Source of the DNA: Stutzerimonas xanthomarina | Lineage (GTDB): Bacteria > Pseudomonadota > Gammaproteobacteria > Pseudomonadales > Pseudomonadaceae | Length of the DNA: 64,000 bases | Direction of reading: 5' to 3' | NCBI RefSeq assembly: GCF_003935375.1 | Contig: NZ_RHQM01000007.1 | Location: forward strand, 153,045 to 217,044 | Shown here: piece by piece, positions 17,100-25,414 of the stretch | How positions within the stretch are numbered: position 1 is the first letter of the stretch | How the letters are laid out: every line of letters starts with the position of its first letter | Notes under the pieces: generated by a model | Databases searched by the model: none | What the model was told of the DNA's origin: nothing | The model's input: the letters and a program-made list of their open reading frames with translations, nothing else | Made by a program: the position numbers and the translations under genes

Positions 17100-18122
17100 C
17101 TAGCGGCCGAGCAACTCGGCCATTGCCGCGAACACCTGCTGCATGGCCGGCGCGCTGCGGCCCGGCCCACCGGCGCAATGGCCCCAGGCCGATTCGAGCA
17201 CCCGCAGCTCGGCACCCGGGATCAGCGCGGCCTCGTGCCGCGCGTCCTCGACGGTGAAATACAGATCGCTGCTGCCGGGCATGAGGATGGCTCGAGCGCG
17301 GATGCGACCCAGCGCTTCGGCCAGCGAGCCGGCAGCGAAACTGCGGGCCGGGTCGGCCGATTGCCAGGTATGCAGCACGCAGAGCAGGTCGTTGGCGTCC
17401 TGCTCCAGATGATCGTGTTCCCAGTAGTCGAGCAGCGCCTCAAGGCTCTCGAAGCCCAGCTCGCGCCACAGCTCATGACGATAGAACGCCTGGGAATAGG
17501 CCCAGCCGGCATAGGCACGGCCGAACGCGCGCAGCCCCCGTTCCGGCGGCACGCTGTAGCGCCCACCCAGCCAGGCGGCGTCGGCGCACAGCGCCGCCTT
17601 CACCCCTTCGAGAAACACCCGATTGTGCGGCCAACAGCGCGCCGTGCAGCAGAACGGCAGGATGGCGCGAATCCGCTCGGGGTAGGCCATCGCCCAGTAC
17701 AACGTCTGCATGCCGCCCATGGACCAGCCCGTCACCAGGGCGAGCTGCCAGTCGTCACCGAACAGCCGGTCGAGCAATGCTTTCTGTGCGTGCACATTGT
17801 CCAGCAGGCTCACCTGCGGAAAGCCGGCGCCCTCCTGCCCCGGCGCCGCATTGCTCGGCGAAGTCGACCAGCCTGCGCCGAACAGGTTGGTCAGCACCAC
17901 GCAGTAATCACCGCCTGCCAGTGGCCCCTCCGCACCAAGCAGGGGCAGGCTGCCCCAATGTGTGCCGCCGTAGTAGCTGGGAATCAGCACCAGGTTGTCT
18001 CGCGCCCGGTTCGGCGTGCCTATTGCCTGATAGCAAATGCGTGCATTGCGCAATCGCTCGCCGCTTTCCAGGCTCATTTCGCCCAGCGCGTGAAGCTTCT
18101 TTTCCCTTTTTATTTCAAGCAT
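17100..18122 (-). CDS. Alpha/beta hydrolase of the homoserine O-acetyltransferase (MetX) family
   Basis: 340-aa alpha/beta hydrolase. Nucleophile elbow GWSMGGMQ, an acidic residue in MPGSSDLYF and a C-terminal His in SAWGHCAGG make the Ser-Asp-His triad. The family includes MetX acyltransferases and plain hydrolases; GWS instead of the usual GGS at the elbow suggests it is a MetX-like hydrolase rather than the methionine enzyme. ATG 18122 is chosen because GGGAG lies 8 nt upstream; ATG 18128 is alternative. Transcribed away from the ligase operon, sharing the 18123-18267 promoter region. Confidence 0.85.
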   Translation of the reverse strand: MLEIKREKKLHALGEMSLESGERLRNARICYQAIGTPNRARDNLVLIPSYYGGTHWGSLPLLGAEGPLAGGDYCVVLTNLFGAGWSTSPSNAAPGQEGAGFPQVSLLDNVHAQKALLDRLFGDDWQLALVTGWSMGGMQTLYWAMAYPERIRAILPFCCTARCWPHNRVFLEGVKAALCADAAWLGGRYSVPPERGLRAFGRAYAGWAYSQAFYRHELWRELGFESLEALLDYWEHDHLEQDANDLLCVLHTWQSADPARSFAAGSLAEALGRIRARAILMPGSSDLYFTVEDARHEAALIPGAELRVLESAWGHCAGGPGRSAPAMQQVFAAMAELLGR

Positions 18123-18190
18123 CTGCATGACTCCCACATCGGCGAAACGGGCAAGCATTGGCACCAGACGTAGCCCGTTTCTATACACGC

Positions 18191-18206
18191 TGGCATGTAT
18201 ATTGGA
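18191..18206 (+). promoter_or_regulatory. Weak sigma-54-like promoter before the ligase gene
   Basis: TGGCATGTATATTGGA has the -24 element and correct spacing but GG in place of the -12 GC doublet, 62 bp before the ligase ATG. Suggestive only, because the neighbouring guanidine operon has a clear sigma-54 promoter. Confidence 0.25.
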
Positions 18207-18267
18207 TGAAGGAATCGTGCCAGCGGTGCCAAGCGCCGCCATTCATGACTCCAAGGAGCGCAAGCAG

Positions 18268-19632
18268 ATGACCAGCTTCCCACTCTCCTCCGTCGAGGAG
18301 CTGAAACAGCGGCTGCAGGACAAGGGCGTGAAGTACGCCATGGCCAGCTACGTCGACATGCACGGCGTGATCAAAGGCAAGTTCGTTCCGCTCGACCATC
18401 TGGGGCAGATGCTTCGCGGTTCCGAGCTGTACACCGGCGCAGCGCTGGACGGCGTGCCGCAGCAGATCAGCGATAACGAAGTGGCGGCGATGCCCGATCC
18501 GGCCAGCGCCACCCAGTGCAGCTGGAACCGCAGCCTGGCCTGGTTCGCCAGCGACCTCTATCTGGACGGCAAGCCCTTCGACGCCTGCTCGCGCGGCATT
18601 CTCAAGCGCCAGACCGACGCTGCGGCCGAGATGGGCTACAGCTTCAATCTGGGCATCGAGACCGAGTTCTTCCTCTACAAGGACACCCCGGACGGTGGCT
18701 TCGCCCCACTCAGCGATCGTGATACCGCGGCCAAGCCCTGCTATGACCCGCGCCTGCTGATGGACAACCTGCCGGTGATCGATGAGCTGGTGGAAGCCAT
18801 GAACGAGATGGGCTGGGGCGTGTATTCGTTCGACCATGAAGACGCCAACGGCCAGTTCGAAACCGACTTCAAGTACGCCGACGCACTGACCATGGCCGAC
18901 CGCTTCGTGTTCTTCCGCATGATGGCCAACGAGATCGCCCGCAAGCACGGCGCCTTCGCCACCTTCATGCCCAAGCCCTCGGCGCAGCGCACCGGCAGCG
19001 GCGCGCACTACAACATGTCACTGGCGGACCTGGCCTCGGGCAAGAACCTCTTCGAAGTGGATGGCGAAGACCCTCACGGCTGCGGTGTCACCCCGCTCGC
19101 CTATCACTTCATCGCCGGCGTGCTGAAACACGCCAAGGCGATCTGCGCGGTCATCGCGCCAACGGTGAACAGCTACAAGCGGCTGATCCGCAAGGGCGCC
19201 ATGTCCGGCTCGACCTGGGCGCCGGTGTTCGTCTGCTACGGCAACAACAACCGCACCAACATGCTGCGCATCCCGTCCCAGGGCGCACGGGTCGAATGCC
19301 GCGCCGCGGATATCGGCTGCAACCCCTATCTCGGCGCTGCGATGATCCTCGCCGCCGGCCTTGAAGGCATCCGCGACAAGCTCGAACCGGGCCAGCCGCA
19401 CCGCGAGAACATGTACGACTACAGCGAAAAGGACGTCGCGGACATGGGCATCGAAACCCTGCCGCGCACGCTGTCCGAAGCCATCGACGCCTTCGAGGCC
19501 GACCCGCTGTCGCGCCAGGTCTTCGGCGACGCCATGTACCAGGCCTTCGTCGACTACAAGCGCGACGAATGGAATGCCTACCACACCCATGTTTCCGACT
19601 GGGAAATCCAGCGCTATCTGAAATTCTTCTGA
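18268..19632 (+). CDS. Type III glutamine synthetase-like / gamma-glutamylamide ligase
   Basis: 454-aa ATP-dependent glutamate-amine ligase of the glutamine synthetase superfamily. Seen: beta-grasp region (KYAMASYVDMHGVIKGK), catalytic GIETEFFLY, DHEDANGQFE, TFMPKPSAQRTGSGAH and RVECRAADIGCNPYL. It belongs to the GlnT/GmaS branch, whose members make glutamine or gamma-glutamylmethylamide from methylamine and similar amines. Clear AAGGAG before ATG 18268. Next to a guanidine-compound pathway it could capture an alkylamine or ammonia released by it. The substrate cannot be decided from sequence. Confidence 0.88.
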   Translation: MTSFPLSSVEELKQRLQDKGVKYAMASYVDMHGVIKGKFVPLDHLGQMLRGSELYTGAALDGVPQQISDNEVAAMPDPASATQCSWNRSLAWFASDLYLDGKPFDACSRGILKRQTDAAAEMGYSFNLGIETEFFLYKDTPDGGFAPLSDRDTAAKPCYDPRLLMDNLPVIDELVEAMNEMGWGVYSFDHEDANGQFETDFKYADALTMADRFVFFRMMANEIARKHGAFATFMPKPSAQRTGSGAHYNMSLADLASGKNLFEVDGEDPHGCGVTPLAYHFIAGVLKHAKAICAVIAPTVNSYKRLIRKGAMSGSTWAPVFVCYGNNNRTNMLRIPSQGARVECRAADIGCNPYLGAAMILAAGLEGIRDKLEPGQPHRENMYDYSEKDVADMGIETLPRTLSEAIDAFEADPLSRQVFGDAMYQAFVDYKRDEWNAYHTHVSDWEIQRYLKFF

Positions 19633-19654
19633 CTCGATGAAAAGGAGATTCACC

Positions 19655-20728
19655 ATGCAAGCCAATACGTTCAAGCGGGCACTCTGTGCCGGCGCCGTGA
19701 TCTTTGCAGCCCTTTCGCCTTTTGCAGCGCAGGCCGAGGAAAAGAAAAGCTTCGATATTGCCTGGACCATCTACGCCGGCTGGATGCCATGGAAGTATGC
19801 GGATGAGTCGGGAATCATGAAGAAGTGGGCCGACAAGTACGGGATCGAAGTGAACATCACCCAGGTCAACGACTACGTCGAGTCGATCAACCAGTACAGC
19901 GCCGGCCAGTTCGACGGGGTGGTCGCCACCAGCATGGATGCGCTGTCAATTCCGGCAGCCGGCGGCATCGATACCACGGCACTGATCGTCGGTGACTATT
20001 CCAACGGCAACGACGGGATGGTGATGAAGGACAGCGCCGACCTGAAGAGCCTCAAGGATCAGCAGATCCATCTGGTCGAGCTGTCGGTTTCGCATTACCT
20101 GCTGGCCCAGGCGCTCGATAGCGTCGGCATGAGCGAGCGCGACGTACAGGTGGTCAACACCTCGGACGCCGATCTGGTCGCCGCATTCAGTACGGACGAA
20201 GTGCGCAATGTCGTGACATGGAATCCGCTGCTCGACGAAGTCGCCGCCACGCCCGGTGCGCACCGCACCTTCGACTCCAGCCAGATCCCCGGCCACATCA
20301 AGGACCTGACCATCGTCAACAGCGAAACCCTGGCCGACAACCCTGATTTCGGCAAAGCCGTGGTTGGCGCCTGGTATGAGGTGATGGCGATCCTGGAAAG
20401 CGACACCGACGAAGGCGCCAAGGCGCGTGCCTCGCTGGGCCAGGCCTCCGGAACCGATCAGGCAGGGTACGAAAGCCAGCTCAAGGGCATGAAGATGTTC
20501 TGGAAGCCGGCCGACTCGCTGGCGTTCATCAACAGCGACGAGGCTTATCAGGCCATGGACAGCGTGCGCAGATTCTCCTTCGACCACGGTCTGCTGGGCG
20601 ACGGTGCGGACTCGGTAGACTTCATCGGCATCGCCATGCCCGGCGGCAAGTTGATGGGCTCGGACGCCAACGTCAAACTGCGTTTCGATACTACCTACAT
20701 GCAAATGGCCGCGGACGGAAAACTCTGA
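19655..20728 (+). CDS. ABC transporter substrate-binding protein (second, NMT1-like)
   Basis: 357-aa periplasmic binding protein with signal peptide (FKRALCAGAVIFAALSPFAA, cleavage after QAE region). Contains IAWTIYAGWMPW, DYVESINQYSAGQFDG and NAVVTWNPL-type features of the nitrate/taurine binding superfamily. ATG 19655 with AAAAGGAG upstream; 22 bp after the ligase gene, so one operon. It has no own permease and probably shares the one at 15376-17096. A terminator follows. Confidence 0.86.
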   Translation: MQANTFKRALCAGAVIFAALSPFAAQAEEKKSFDIAWTIYAGWMPWKYADESGIMKKWADKYGIEVNITQVNDYVESINQYSAGQFDGVVATSMDALSIPAAGGIDTTALIVGDYSNGNDGMVMKDSADLKSLKDQQIHLVELSVSHYLLAQALDSVGMSERDVQVVNTSDADLVAAFSTDEVRNVVTWNPLLDEVAATPGAHRTFDSSQIPGHIKDLTIVNSETLADNPDFGKAVVGAWYEVMAILESDTDEGAKARASLGQASGTDQAGYESQLKGMKMFWKPADSLAFINSDEAYQAMDSVRRFSFDHGLLGDGADSVDFIGIAMPGGKLMGSDANVKLRFDTTYMQMAADGKL

Positions 20729-20742
20729 ATCCTCAGCCCCTG

Positions 20743-20763
20743 ACGGGCGCCAGGCGCCCGTTT
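20743..20763 (+). terminator. Rho-independent terminator after the second binding protein
   Basis: Stem ACGGGCGC/CGGGCGCC type (CGGGCGCC AGG CGCCCG) of 8 bp with a two-base loop, followed by TTT; 15 bp after the stop codon. Confidence 0.7.
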
Positions 20764-20831
20764 CATCAGCCACGGCGCGCTGTCGCACAGCGCGCTCTGG
20801 CTGATCCACCGCGCATCATCTGAGGCCCCAC

Positions 20832-21482
20832 ATGCGCCGGACCAAAGAAGACGCCGAACAGACCCGTCTGAAGATCATTGCTGCAGCACTGGAATTGTTC
20901 AGCCGCAACGGTTACTCGAACACCACGCTGGCGATGATCGCCGACAGCGCCGGCTTCAGCCGCGGCCCGATCTACTGGCATTTCAAAAGCAAGGACGAAC
21001 TGTACGAAGCGGTCCTGGCCTACTCCCAGGCACCGCTGGAGCAGCTCATCGCCCGCAGCCGAAAGCTGGCCGACGAGCCGCTTGTCGCGCTCGAGCACTT
21101 CATCGACGACTGGTTTCGGCTGTTGCTCGAGGATCGCTGGTATCGCCAGTCTTTTGAGATCCTGCTGAACAAGACCGAACTCACGGCACAGATGGCCAGC
21201 ACATTGAAGCGTGAACGCAAGCTGACCCGCGACATGGTACAGCTGCTGGAGGCGCTGGTCGAGCGAAGTCAGCAGACGCCTGGCACCGGCAACTGCCAAT
21301 CCCCACGATCGCTGGCGCTGCTGCTCTATTCAAGCCTGATGGGCATCACCCACACCTGGTTGCTGTCACCCAAGCTGTTTTCGCTCAGGGAGCAGACGCC
21401 CTTCATGGCGAGCAATCTGTTGGCGCTGGTGACGTCGCACGCTCCATCCTCAGTGACTAGCCAAGCAAGCGAGGGCGCTTGA
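20832..21482 (+). CDS. TetR/AcrR-family transcriptional regulator
   Basis: 216-aa regulator. The N-terminal helix-turn-helix (about 10-57) reads ELFSRNGYSNTTLAMIADSAGFSRG then IYWHFKSKDEL, a classic TetR DNA-binding domain close to AcrR/TtgR type; the C-terminal ligand-binding half is variable. It follows the ligase/binding-protein operon after a terminator and probably regulates this neighbourhood or an efflux system elsewhere. Its 3' end overlaps a convergent small gene by 26 bp. Confidence 0.88.
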   Translation: MRRTKEDAEQTRLKIIAAALELFSRNGYSNTTLAMIADSAGFSRGPIYWHFKSKDELYEAVLAYSQAPLEQLIARSRKLADEPLVALEHFIDDWFRLLLEDRWYRQSFEILLNKTELTAQMASTLKRERKLTRDMVQLLEALVERSQQTPGTGNCQSPRSLALLLYSSLMGITHTWLLSPKLFSLREQTPFMASNLLALVTSHAPSSVTSQASEGA

Positions 21483-21729
21483 GCTTGCTCAGCAGCGCCG
21501 GCCGCAGCGCGGCGGCGTCCAGATCGATGGTATTGATCAGCCCGGTGATCTCGGCGCGGGAAAGCGATAGCCGGCACGGCAAACCGGTAAGCAAAAGCGA
21601 CTCGCCTGCTGCTTCATCGACTAGCAGCACGCGGATGGTCGAGGGCGAATCCATCCGCGCGCTGAACAGCAGCGGTTCGAAATATTGTTGAACCAGGGCA
21701 AATGCCTCTGGTTGCCTGAATCGCTTCAT
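21457..21729 (-). CDS. Small protein, possibly DUF1652 family
   Basis: 90-aa protein starting MKRFRQPEAFALVQQYF. The layout (helix, then STIRVLLVDEAAGESLLLTG, then SLSRAEITGLI) resembles the short Pseudomonas DUF1652 proteins. ATG 21729 has GGAG 8 nt upstream on its strand; longer in-frame starts lack a site. It overlaps the TetR gene tail-to-tail. Function unknown. Confidence 0.55.
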   Translation of the reverse strand: MKRFRQPEAFALVQQYFEPLLFSARMDSPSTIRVLLVDEAAGESLLLTGLPCRLSLSRAEITGLINTIDLDAAALRPALLSKLKRPRLLG

Positions 21730-21950
21730 GATGACAACTCCATTTGTCAGGCGGCGGATTCTAGCAGTGGCTTTCGCATCGCTCTGGCTGGCAAGTGCCA
21801 ACTGCAGCACAACGTGCGTCGACACTGTCAGAGCAAAACTTGCCCTACGGATGTTGCAGGAAGTCGCGCGGGCAGCCTACGCAATGAACTGCAGCCTCAC
21901 ATTCGCCGATCCTGGCAACATCCGCGCTCGTTTTCAGTACCACAGAAACG

Positions 21951-21978
21951 CTGAAGGCCCCGTAATCGGGGCCTTCAG
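21951..21978 (-). terminator. Terminator of the tRNA-Ser gene
   Basis: Perfect 11-bp stem CTGAAGGCCCC / GGGGCCTTCAG with a 6-nt loop. It lies just beyond the tRNA 3' end and on the minus strand continues into CGTTTCTG. Confidence 0.75.
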
Positions 21979-21987
21979 GATTGCAGA

Positions 21988-22077
21988 TGGCGGAAGCGCA
22001 GAGATTCGAACTCTGGGAAGGGTCTCCCCTTCGGCGGTTTTCAAGACCGCTGCCTTCAACCACTCGGCCACACTTCC
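21988..22077 (-). tRNA. tRNA-Ser (anticodon UGA)
   Basis: 90-nt type II tRNA with encoded CCA. Acceptor GGAAGTG pairs with CGCTTCC (one G-U), D-arm GGCCGAGTGG, anticodon arm GCGGT-CTTGAAA-ACCGC giving UGA, a long variable arm with GAAGGGGAGACCCTTC, and T-arm with GTTCGAATC. This variable arm identifies serine. It decodes UCA (and with modification other UCN) codons. Confidence 0.97.
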
Positions 22078-22093
22078 GGATAAAGCGGGCGCA

Positions 22094-22121
22094 ATAGTAC
22101 CGGATAGAAATACACTGTCAA
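22094..22121 (-). promoter_or_regulatory. Sigma-70 promoter of tRNA-Ser
   Basis: On the minus strand a perfect -35 TTGACA (22121-22116) is separated by 16 bp from TACTAT (22099-22094). The predicted start lies about 10 nt before the mature 5' end. Confidence 0.75.
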
Positions 22122-22150
22122 ACACTGATGCTAGGCATCCAACTTGCCTC

Positions 22151-22159
22151 TGTTATGAT
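22151..22159 (+). promoter_or_regulatory. Extended -10 promoter of the YccA-like gene
   Basis: TGTTATGAT is an extended -10 (TGn-TATGAT) 46 bp before the ATG; no good -35 at 17 bp. This fits an extended -10 promoter. Confidence 0.45.
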
Positions 22160-22205
22160 CCGGGACAAATCGTCTCAGGCTTGAATTCATCCAAGGAGTG
22201 TCGCC

Positions 22206-22874
22206 ATGCACGAACACGAATACGCGCTTAGCCACACGCAGGTCGAACAGCGTGAGGTCAGCAAGGTCCTGCGCAACACCTACGGGCTACTGGCCATGAC
22301 GCTCGCGTTCAGCGGCCTGGTTGCCTATATGGCCATGCAGGCCAACGCGGCCTACCCGAACATCTTCGTGGTGCTGATCGGCTTCTATGGCCTGTTCTTC
22401 CTCACCGCCAAGCTGCGCAACTCGGCATGGGGCCTGGTTTCCACCTTCGCTCTGACCGGCTTCATGGGCTACACGCTCGGGCCGATCCTCAATATGTATC
22501 TGGGTCTGGCCAATGGCGGTGAGCTGATTAGCTCGGCGCTGTCGATGACCGCTCTGGTGTTCTTCGGACTGTCGGCCTACGTGCTGATTACCCGCAAGGA
22601 CATGAGCTTCCTCAGTGGCTTCATCACCGCGGGTTTCTTCGTGTTGATCGGCGCCATGCTGGCGGGCTTCTTCTTCCAGATCACCGGGCTGCAACTGGCG
22701 ATCAGCGCAGGTTTCGTGCTGTTCTCCTCGGCCTGCATTCTGTTCCAGACCAGCGCCATCATCCACGGCGGCGAGCGTAACTACATCATGGCCACCATCG
22801 GCCTGTTCGTTTCGCTGTACAACCTGTTCATCAGCCTGCTGCAGCTGCTGGGCATCTTCGGTGGCGACGACTGA
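22206..22874 (+). CDS. yccA: Bax inhibitor-1/YccA family membrane protein
   Basis: 222-aa inner-membrane protein with seven hydrophobic helices, an acidic C-terminus (GGDD) and a short soluble N-terminus. In E. coli YccA is a substrate and modulator of the FtsH protease; the superfamily includes pH-sensitive calcium leak proteins. ATG 22206 has an AAGGAG site. Monocistronic between an extended -10 promoter and a strong terminator; the tus operon follows. Confidence 0.9.
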   Translation: MHEHEYALSHTQVEQREVSKVLRNTYGLLAMTLAFSGLVAYMAMQANAAYPNIFVVLIGFYGLFFLTAKLRNSAWGLVSTFALTGFMGYTLGPILNMYLGLANGGELISSALSMTALVFFGLSAYVLITRKDMSFLSGFITAGFFVLIGAMLAGFFFQITGLQLAISAGFVLFSSACILFQTSAIIHGGERNYIMATIGLFVSLYNLFISLLQLLGIFGGDD

Positions 22875-22893
22875 TCCGGCATCGCCTTGAACG

Positions 22894-22915
22894 AGCCCGC
22901 TTCGGCGGGCTTTTT
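22894..22915 (+). terminator. Rho-independent terminator after yccA
   Basis: AGCCCGC-TTCG-GCGGGCT hairpin followed by TTTTT, with a stable tetraloop. Confidence 0.9.
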
Positions 22916-22964
22916 CATGCCCGCAGCTGGCGTATCATGTCAGCTGTTCTGCCATGGTGCTCCG

Positions 22965-23357
22965 ATGAAATTCGTAATCGCCCTGTTCGCTCCGCCCCAT
23001 TCACCCGCTGCCCGCCGCGCGTTGCGCTTTGCCGAAGCCGTGCTCGCTGGCGGGCATGAAATCGTCCGGCTGTTCTTCTATCAGGATGGCGTGCACAGTG
23101 CTTCAGCGAACGTCGTGGCGGCACAGGACGAACTGGACGTGGCGGCTGAATGGAGCCGTTTCGTCAGCGCCAACCAGCTGGACGGCGTGGTCTGCATCGC
23201 CGCCGGCCTGCGTCGCGGCGTACTGGATGCCGGCGAAGCGCAGCGCTACCAGCGTCCGGCAGCGAACCTTGCCGCTGGCTGGGAGCTGTCGGGGCTGGGC
23301 CAGTTGCATGAAGCCGCGCAGCAGGCCGATCGGCTCGTCTGCTTCGGAGGCCAATGA
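22965..23357 (+). CDS. tusD: Sulfurtransferase TusD
   Basis: 130-aa DsrE-family subunit of the TusBCD complex. It accepts persulfide sulfur from TusA and passes it to TusE for 2-thiouridine formation at tRNA wobble U34. Cys77 in VVCIAAG aligns with the active Cys78 of E. coli TusD. First gene of four with overlapping ends (tusD-tusC-tusB-tusE). Confidence 0.93.
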   Translation: MKFVIALFAPPHSPAARRALRFAEAVLAGGHEIVRLFFYQDGVHSASANVVAAQDELDVAAEWSRFVSANQLDGVVCIAAGLRRGVLDAGEAQRYQRPAANLAAGWELSGLGQLHEAAQQADRLVCFGGQ

Positions 23358-23716
23358 TGGCGCGTTCCATGCTTATCATCAGCCGTCAGGCGCCTTGGGC
23401 CGGCCCCTCTGCGCGTGAGGCACTGGATATCGTTTTGGCCGGTGGCGCTTTCGAGCTGCCGCTAGGGCTGCTGTTTCTCGATGACGGCGTGTTCCAGCTT
23501 ACGAAGGCGCAGCAGGCCGCATCGCTCGAGCAGAAAGACCTGACAGCGAATCTACAGGCGCTGCCGCTGTTCGGCATCGACAGCCTGTTCGTCGCTCGCA
23601 GCAGCCTGACCGAGCGCAACCTGGATGAATCCTCTCTGGCGCTGCCGGTCGAAATCCTCGACGACGCTGGCCTGAGCACCCTGATCAACCGCTATGACCA
23701 TGTGATCACGATCTGA
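23354..23716 (+). CDS. tusC: Sulfur relay protein TusC
   Basis: 120-aa DsrF-like subunit of the TusBCD complex, with the small alpha/beta fold (ALDIVLAGGAFELPLGLLFLDDGVFQL). No catalytic Cys, as is normal for TusC. ATGA overlap with tusD; ATG 23357 is an alternative start. Structural partner of TusD and TusB. Confidence 0.9.
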   Translation: MMARSMLIISRQAPWAGPSAREALDIVLAGGAFELPLGLLFLDDGVFQLTKAQQAASLEQKDLTANLQALPLFGIDSLFVARSSLTERNLDESSLALPVEILDDAGLSTLINRYDHVITI

Positions 23717-24018
23717 TGGCGACTCTGCATCTGCTTTCCCATTCGCCCTTCAGCGACGGCCGCTTCAACAGCTGTCTGCCGCTACTAGGCGACACCGACG
23801 CCCTGCTGCTGGCCGGCGACGCAACCTACGCCCTGACAGCCGGAACCAAACCCGCGACCGAATTGGAGCAACTGCCAGAGCAGGTCGCGCTGTTCGCACT
23901 TGAAGAAGACGTGCAGGCCCGGGCACTCGGCATGCTGCCGCCGCGCGTGCAATTGCTGGACTACGCGGGCTTCGTCGAACTGACCTGCCGTTACGAACGG
24001 ATCAACAGCTGGCTATGA
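23716..24018 (+). CDS. tusB: Sulfur relay protein TusB (DsrH-like)
   Basis: 100-aa small protein opening with MATLHLLSHSP, typical of TusB/DsrH, with a C-terminal DYAGFVELTCRYERINSW. Third subunit of the TusBCD complex. The start shares one base with the tusC stop. Confidence 0.9.
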   Translation: MATLHLLSHSPFSDGRFNSCLPLLGDTDALLLAGDATYALTAGTKPATELEQLPEQVALFALEEDVQARALGMLPPRVQLLDYAGFVELTCRYERINSWL

Positions 24019-24350
24019 GCAGCCTGGTCGTGGATGGGCGCGAGATCGCGCTGGACAAGGACGGCTTTCTGGTCGATCTGAGCGACTGGAACGAAGCCGT
24101 TGCCGAAGCGCTGGCGCGCCGTGAGGAGTTGGAGCTGGAAGACGAACATCGGGAAGTGCTTCGACTGCTGCGCGAGTTCTATGCTGAATTCCAGCTGTCG
24201 CCGGCCACACGCCCGCTGATCAAGTACACCGCACTCAAGCTGGGGCCTGAAAAGGGCAACAGCATGCACCTCAACCGCCTGTTCAAGGGCGCCCCTGCCA
24301 AACTGGCCGCCAAGCTGGCCGGGCTGCCAAAACCGAGCAACTGCCTATGA
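24015..24350 (+). CDS. tusE: Sulfurtransferase TusE (DsrC-like)
   Basis: 111-aa DsrC-family protein: VDGREIALDKDGFLVDLSDWN and a flexible C-terminal arm ending PSNCL with the conserved penultimate cysteine (Cys110) that carries persulfide from TusD to MnmA. ATGA overlap with tusB and with the following gene. Confidence 0.93.
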   Translation: MSSLVVDGREIALDKDGFLVDLSDWNEAVAEALARREELELEDEHREVLRLLREFYAEFQLSPATRPLIKYTALKLGPEKGNSMHLNRLFKGAPAKLAAKLAGLPKPSNCL

Positions 24351-25330
24351 GCCTCGAAACGCCTGCAGAACATCCTTTCGCCGCCTTCGTGCGCATCCTT
24401 GGCAAAGGCAAGCGTGGCGCCCGCGACCTGACACGCGAAGAAGCCCGCGAAGCCATGGGCATGCTGCTCGACGGCAAGGTGGAGGACGCTCAGCTGGGCG
24501 CCTTCCTCATGTTGCTGCGGCACAAGGAAGAAAGCCCCGACGAGCTGGCGGGCTTTACCCAGGCCGTGCGTGAGCGCGTGCAGGCACCGACTATCCCGGT
24601 CGATATCGACTGGCCGACCTATGCCGGCAAGAAGCGCCACCTGCCCTGGTATCTGCTGGCAGCCAAGTGCCTGGCGGCCAATGGCATACGCATCCTCATG
24701 CACGGTGGCGGTGCCCATACTGCTGGGCGCGTCTATAGCGAACAGCAGCTTGAGCTGCTGGGCATTCGTCGATGCGAGAACTGGCAACAGGTCAGCGTGG
24801 CACTGGACCAGAGCAATCTCGCGTTCATCCCGCTGGGAGCCTGGATGCCGGTGCTGCAGCGCATGATCGACATGCGCAACCTGCTCGGCCTGCGCTCGCC
24901 AATCCACTCGCTGGCGCGCCTGCTCAACCCGCTGGGCGCACGCTGCGGCCTGCAGAGCATCTTCCACCCCGGCTATCAGGATGCCCATCGCCAGGCCAGC
25001 ACCCTGCTCGGGGACCACGCCATCGTCATCAAGGGCGAAGGCGGCGAGATCGAGATGAACCCGGACAACATCTCGCACCTCTACGGCACCACTGGCGGCA
25101 CACCGTGGGACGAGGAATGGCCGGCACTGTCCGAGCGGCGCCACGTGAAGCCCGCACAGCTCGACCCGCAGCAGCTGCTTGCCGTCTGGGCTGGCGAGCA
25201 GGAAGACGCCTACGGTGAACTCGCTGTGATCGCCACCATGGCCCTTGCCCTGCGAGGCCTTGGCGCGACGCGGGAGGCAGCTTTCGAGCAAGCGCAAAGC
25301 TACTGGCGCGCCCGCCATTCATCGATTTAA
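24347..25330 (+). CDS. YbiB-like glycosyltransferase/phosphoribosyltransferase-fold protein
   Basis: 327-aa protein of the anthranilate phosphoribosyltransferase superfamily: N-terminal helical domain (DLTREEAREAMGMLLDGKVEDAQLGAFLMLLR), then a phosphate-binding-like HGGGAHTAGR. It resembles E. coli YbiB, a LexA-controlled nucleic-acid-binding homologue without proven TrpD activity. It is translationally coupled to tusE by ATGA, which suggests a link with tRNA or nucleic acid metabolism. Confidence 0.82.
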   Translation: MSLETPAEHPFAAFVRILGKGKRGARDLTREEAREAMGMLLDGKVEDAQLGAFLMLLRHKEESPDELAGFTQAVRERVQAPTIPVDIDWPTYAGKKRHLPWYLLAAKCLAANGIRILMHGGGAHTAGRVYSEQQLELLGIRRCENWQQVSVALDQSNLAFIPLGAWMPVLQRMIDMRNLLGLRSPIHSLARLLNPLGARCGLQSIFHPGYQDAHRQASTLLGDHAIVIKGEGGEIEMNPDNISHLYGTTGGTPWDEEWPALSERRHVKPAQLDPQQLLAVWAGEQEDAYGELAVIATMALALRGLGATREAAFEQAQSYWRARHSSI

Positions 25331-25414
25331 GCGATAGGATTAACCCGCCATTCGGTCACATCGATCGAACGATGCTTCCTAGACTGGCCTCCTATGCCGT
25401 AACAGGAGGGCACC

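Noticed and set aside
21728..22231. 167-residue frame with a signal-like start
   Set aside because: It runs through the tRNA-Ser gene, its terminator and the yccA leader, so it is not coding.
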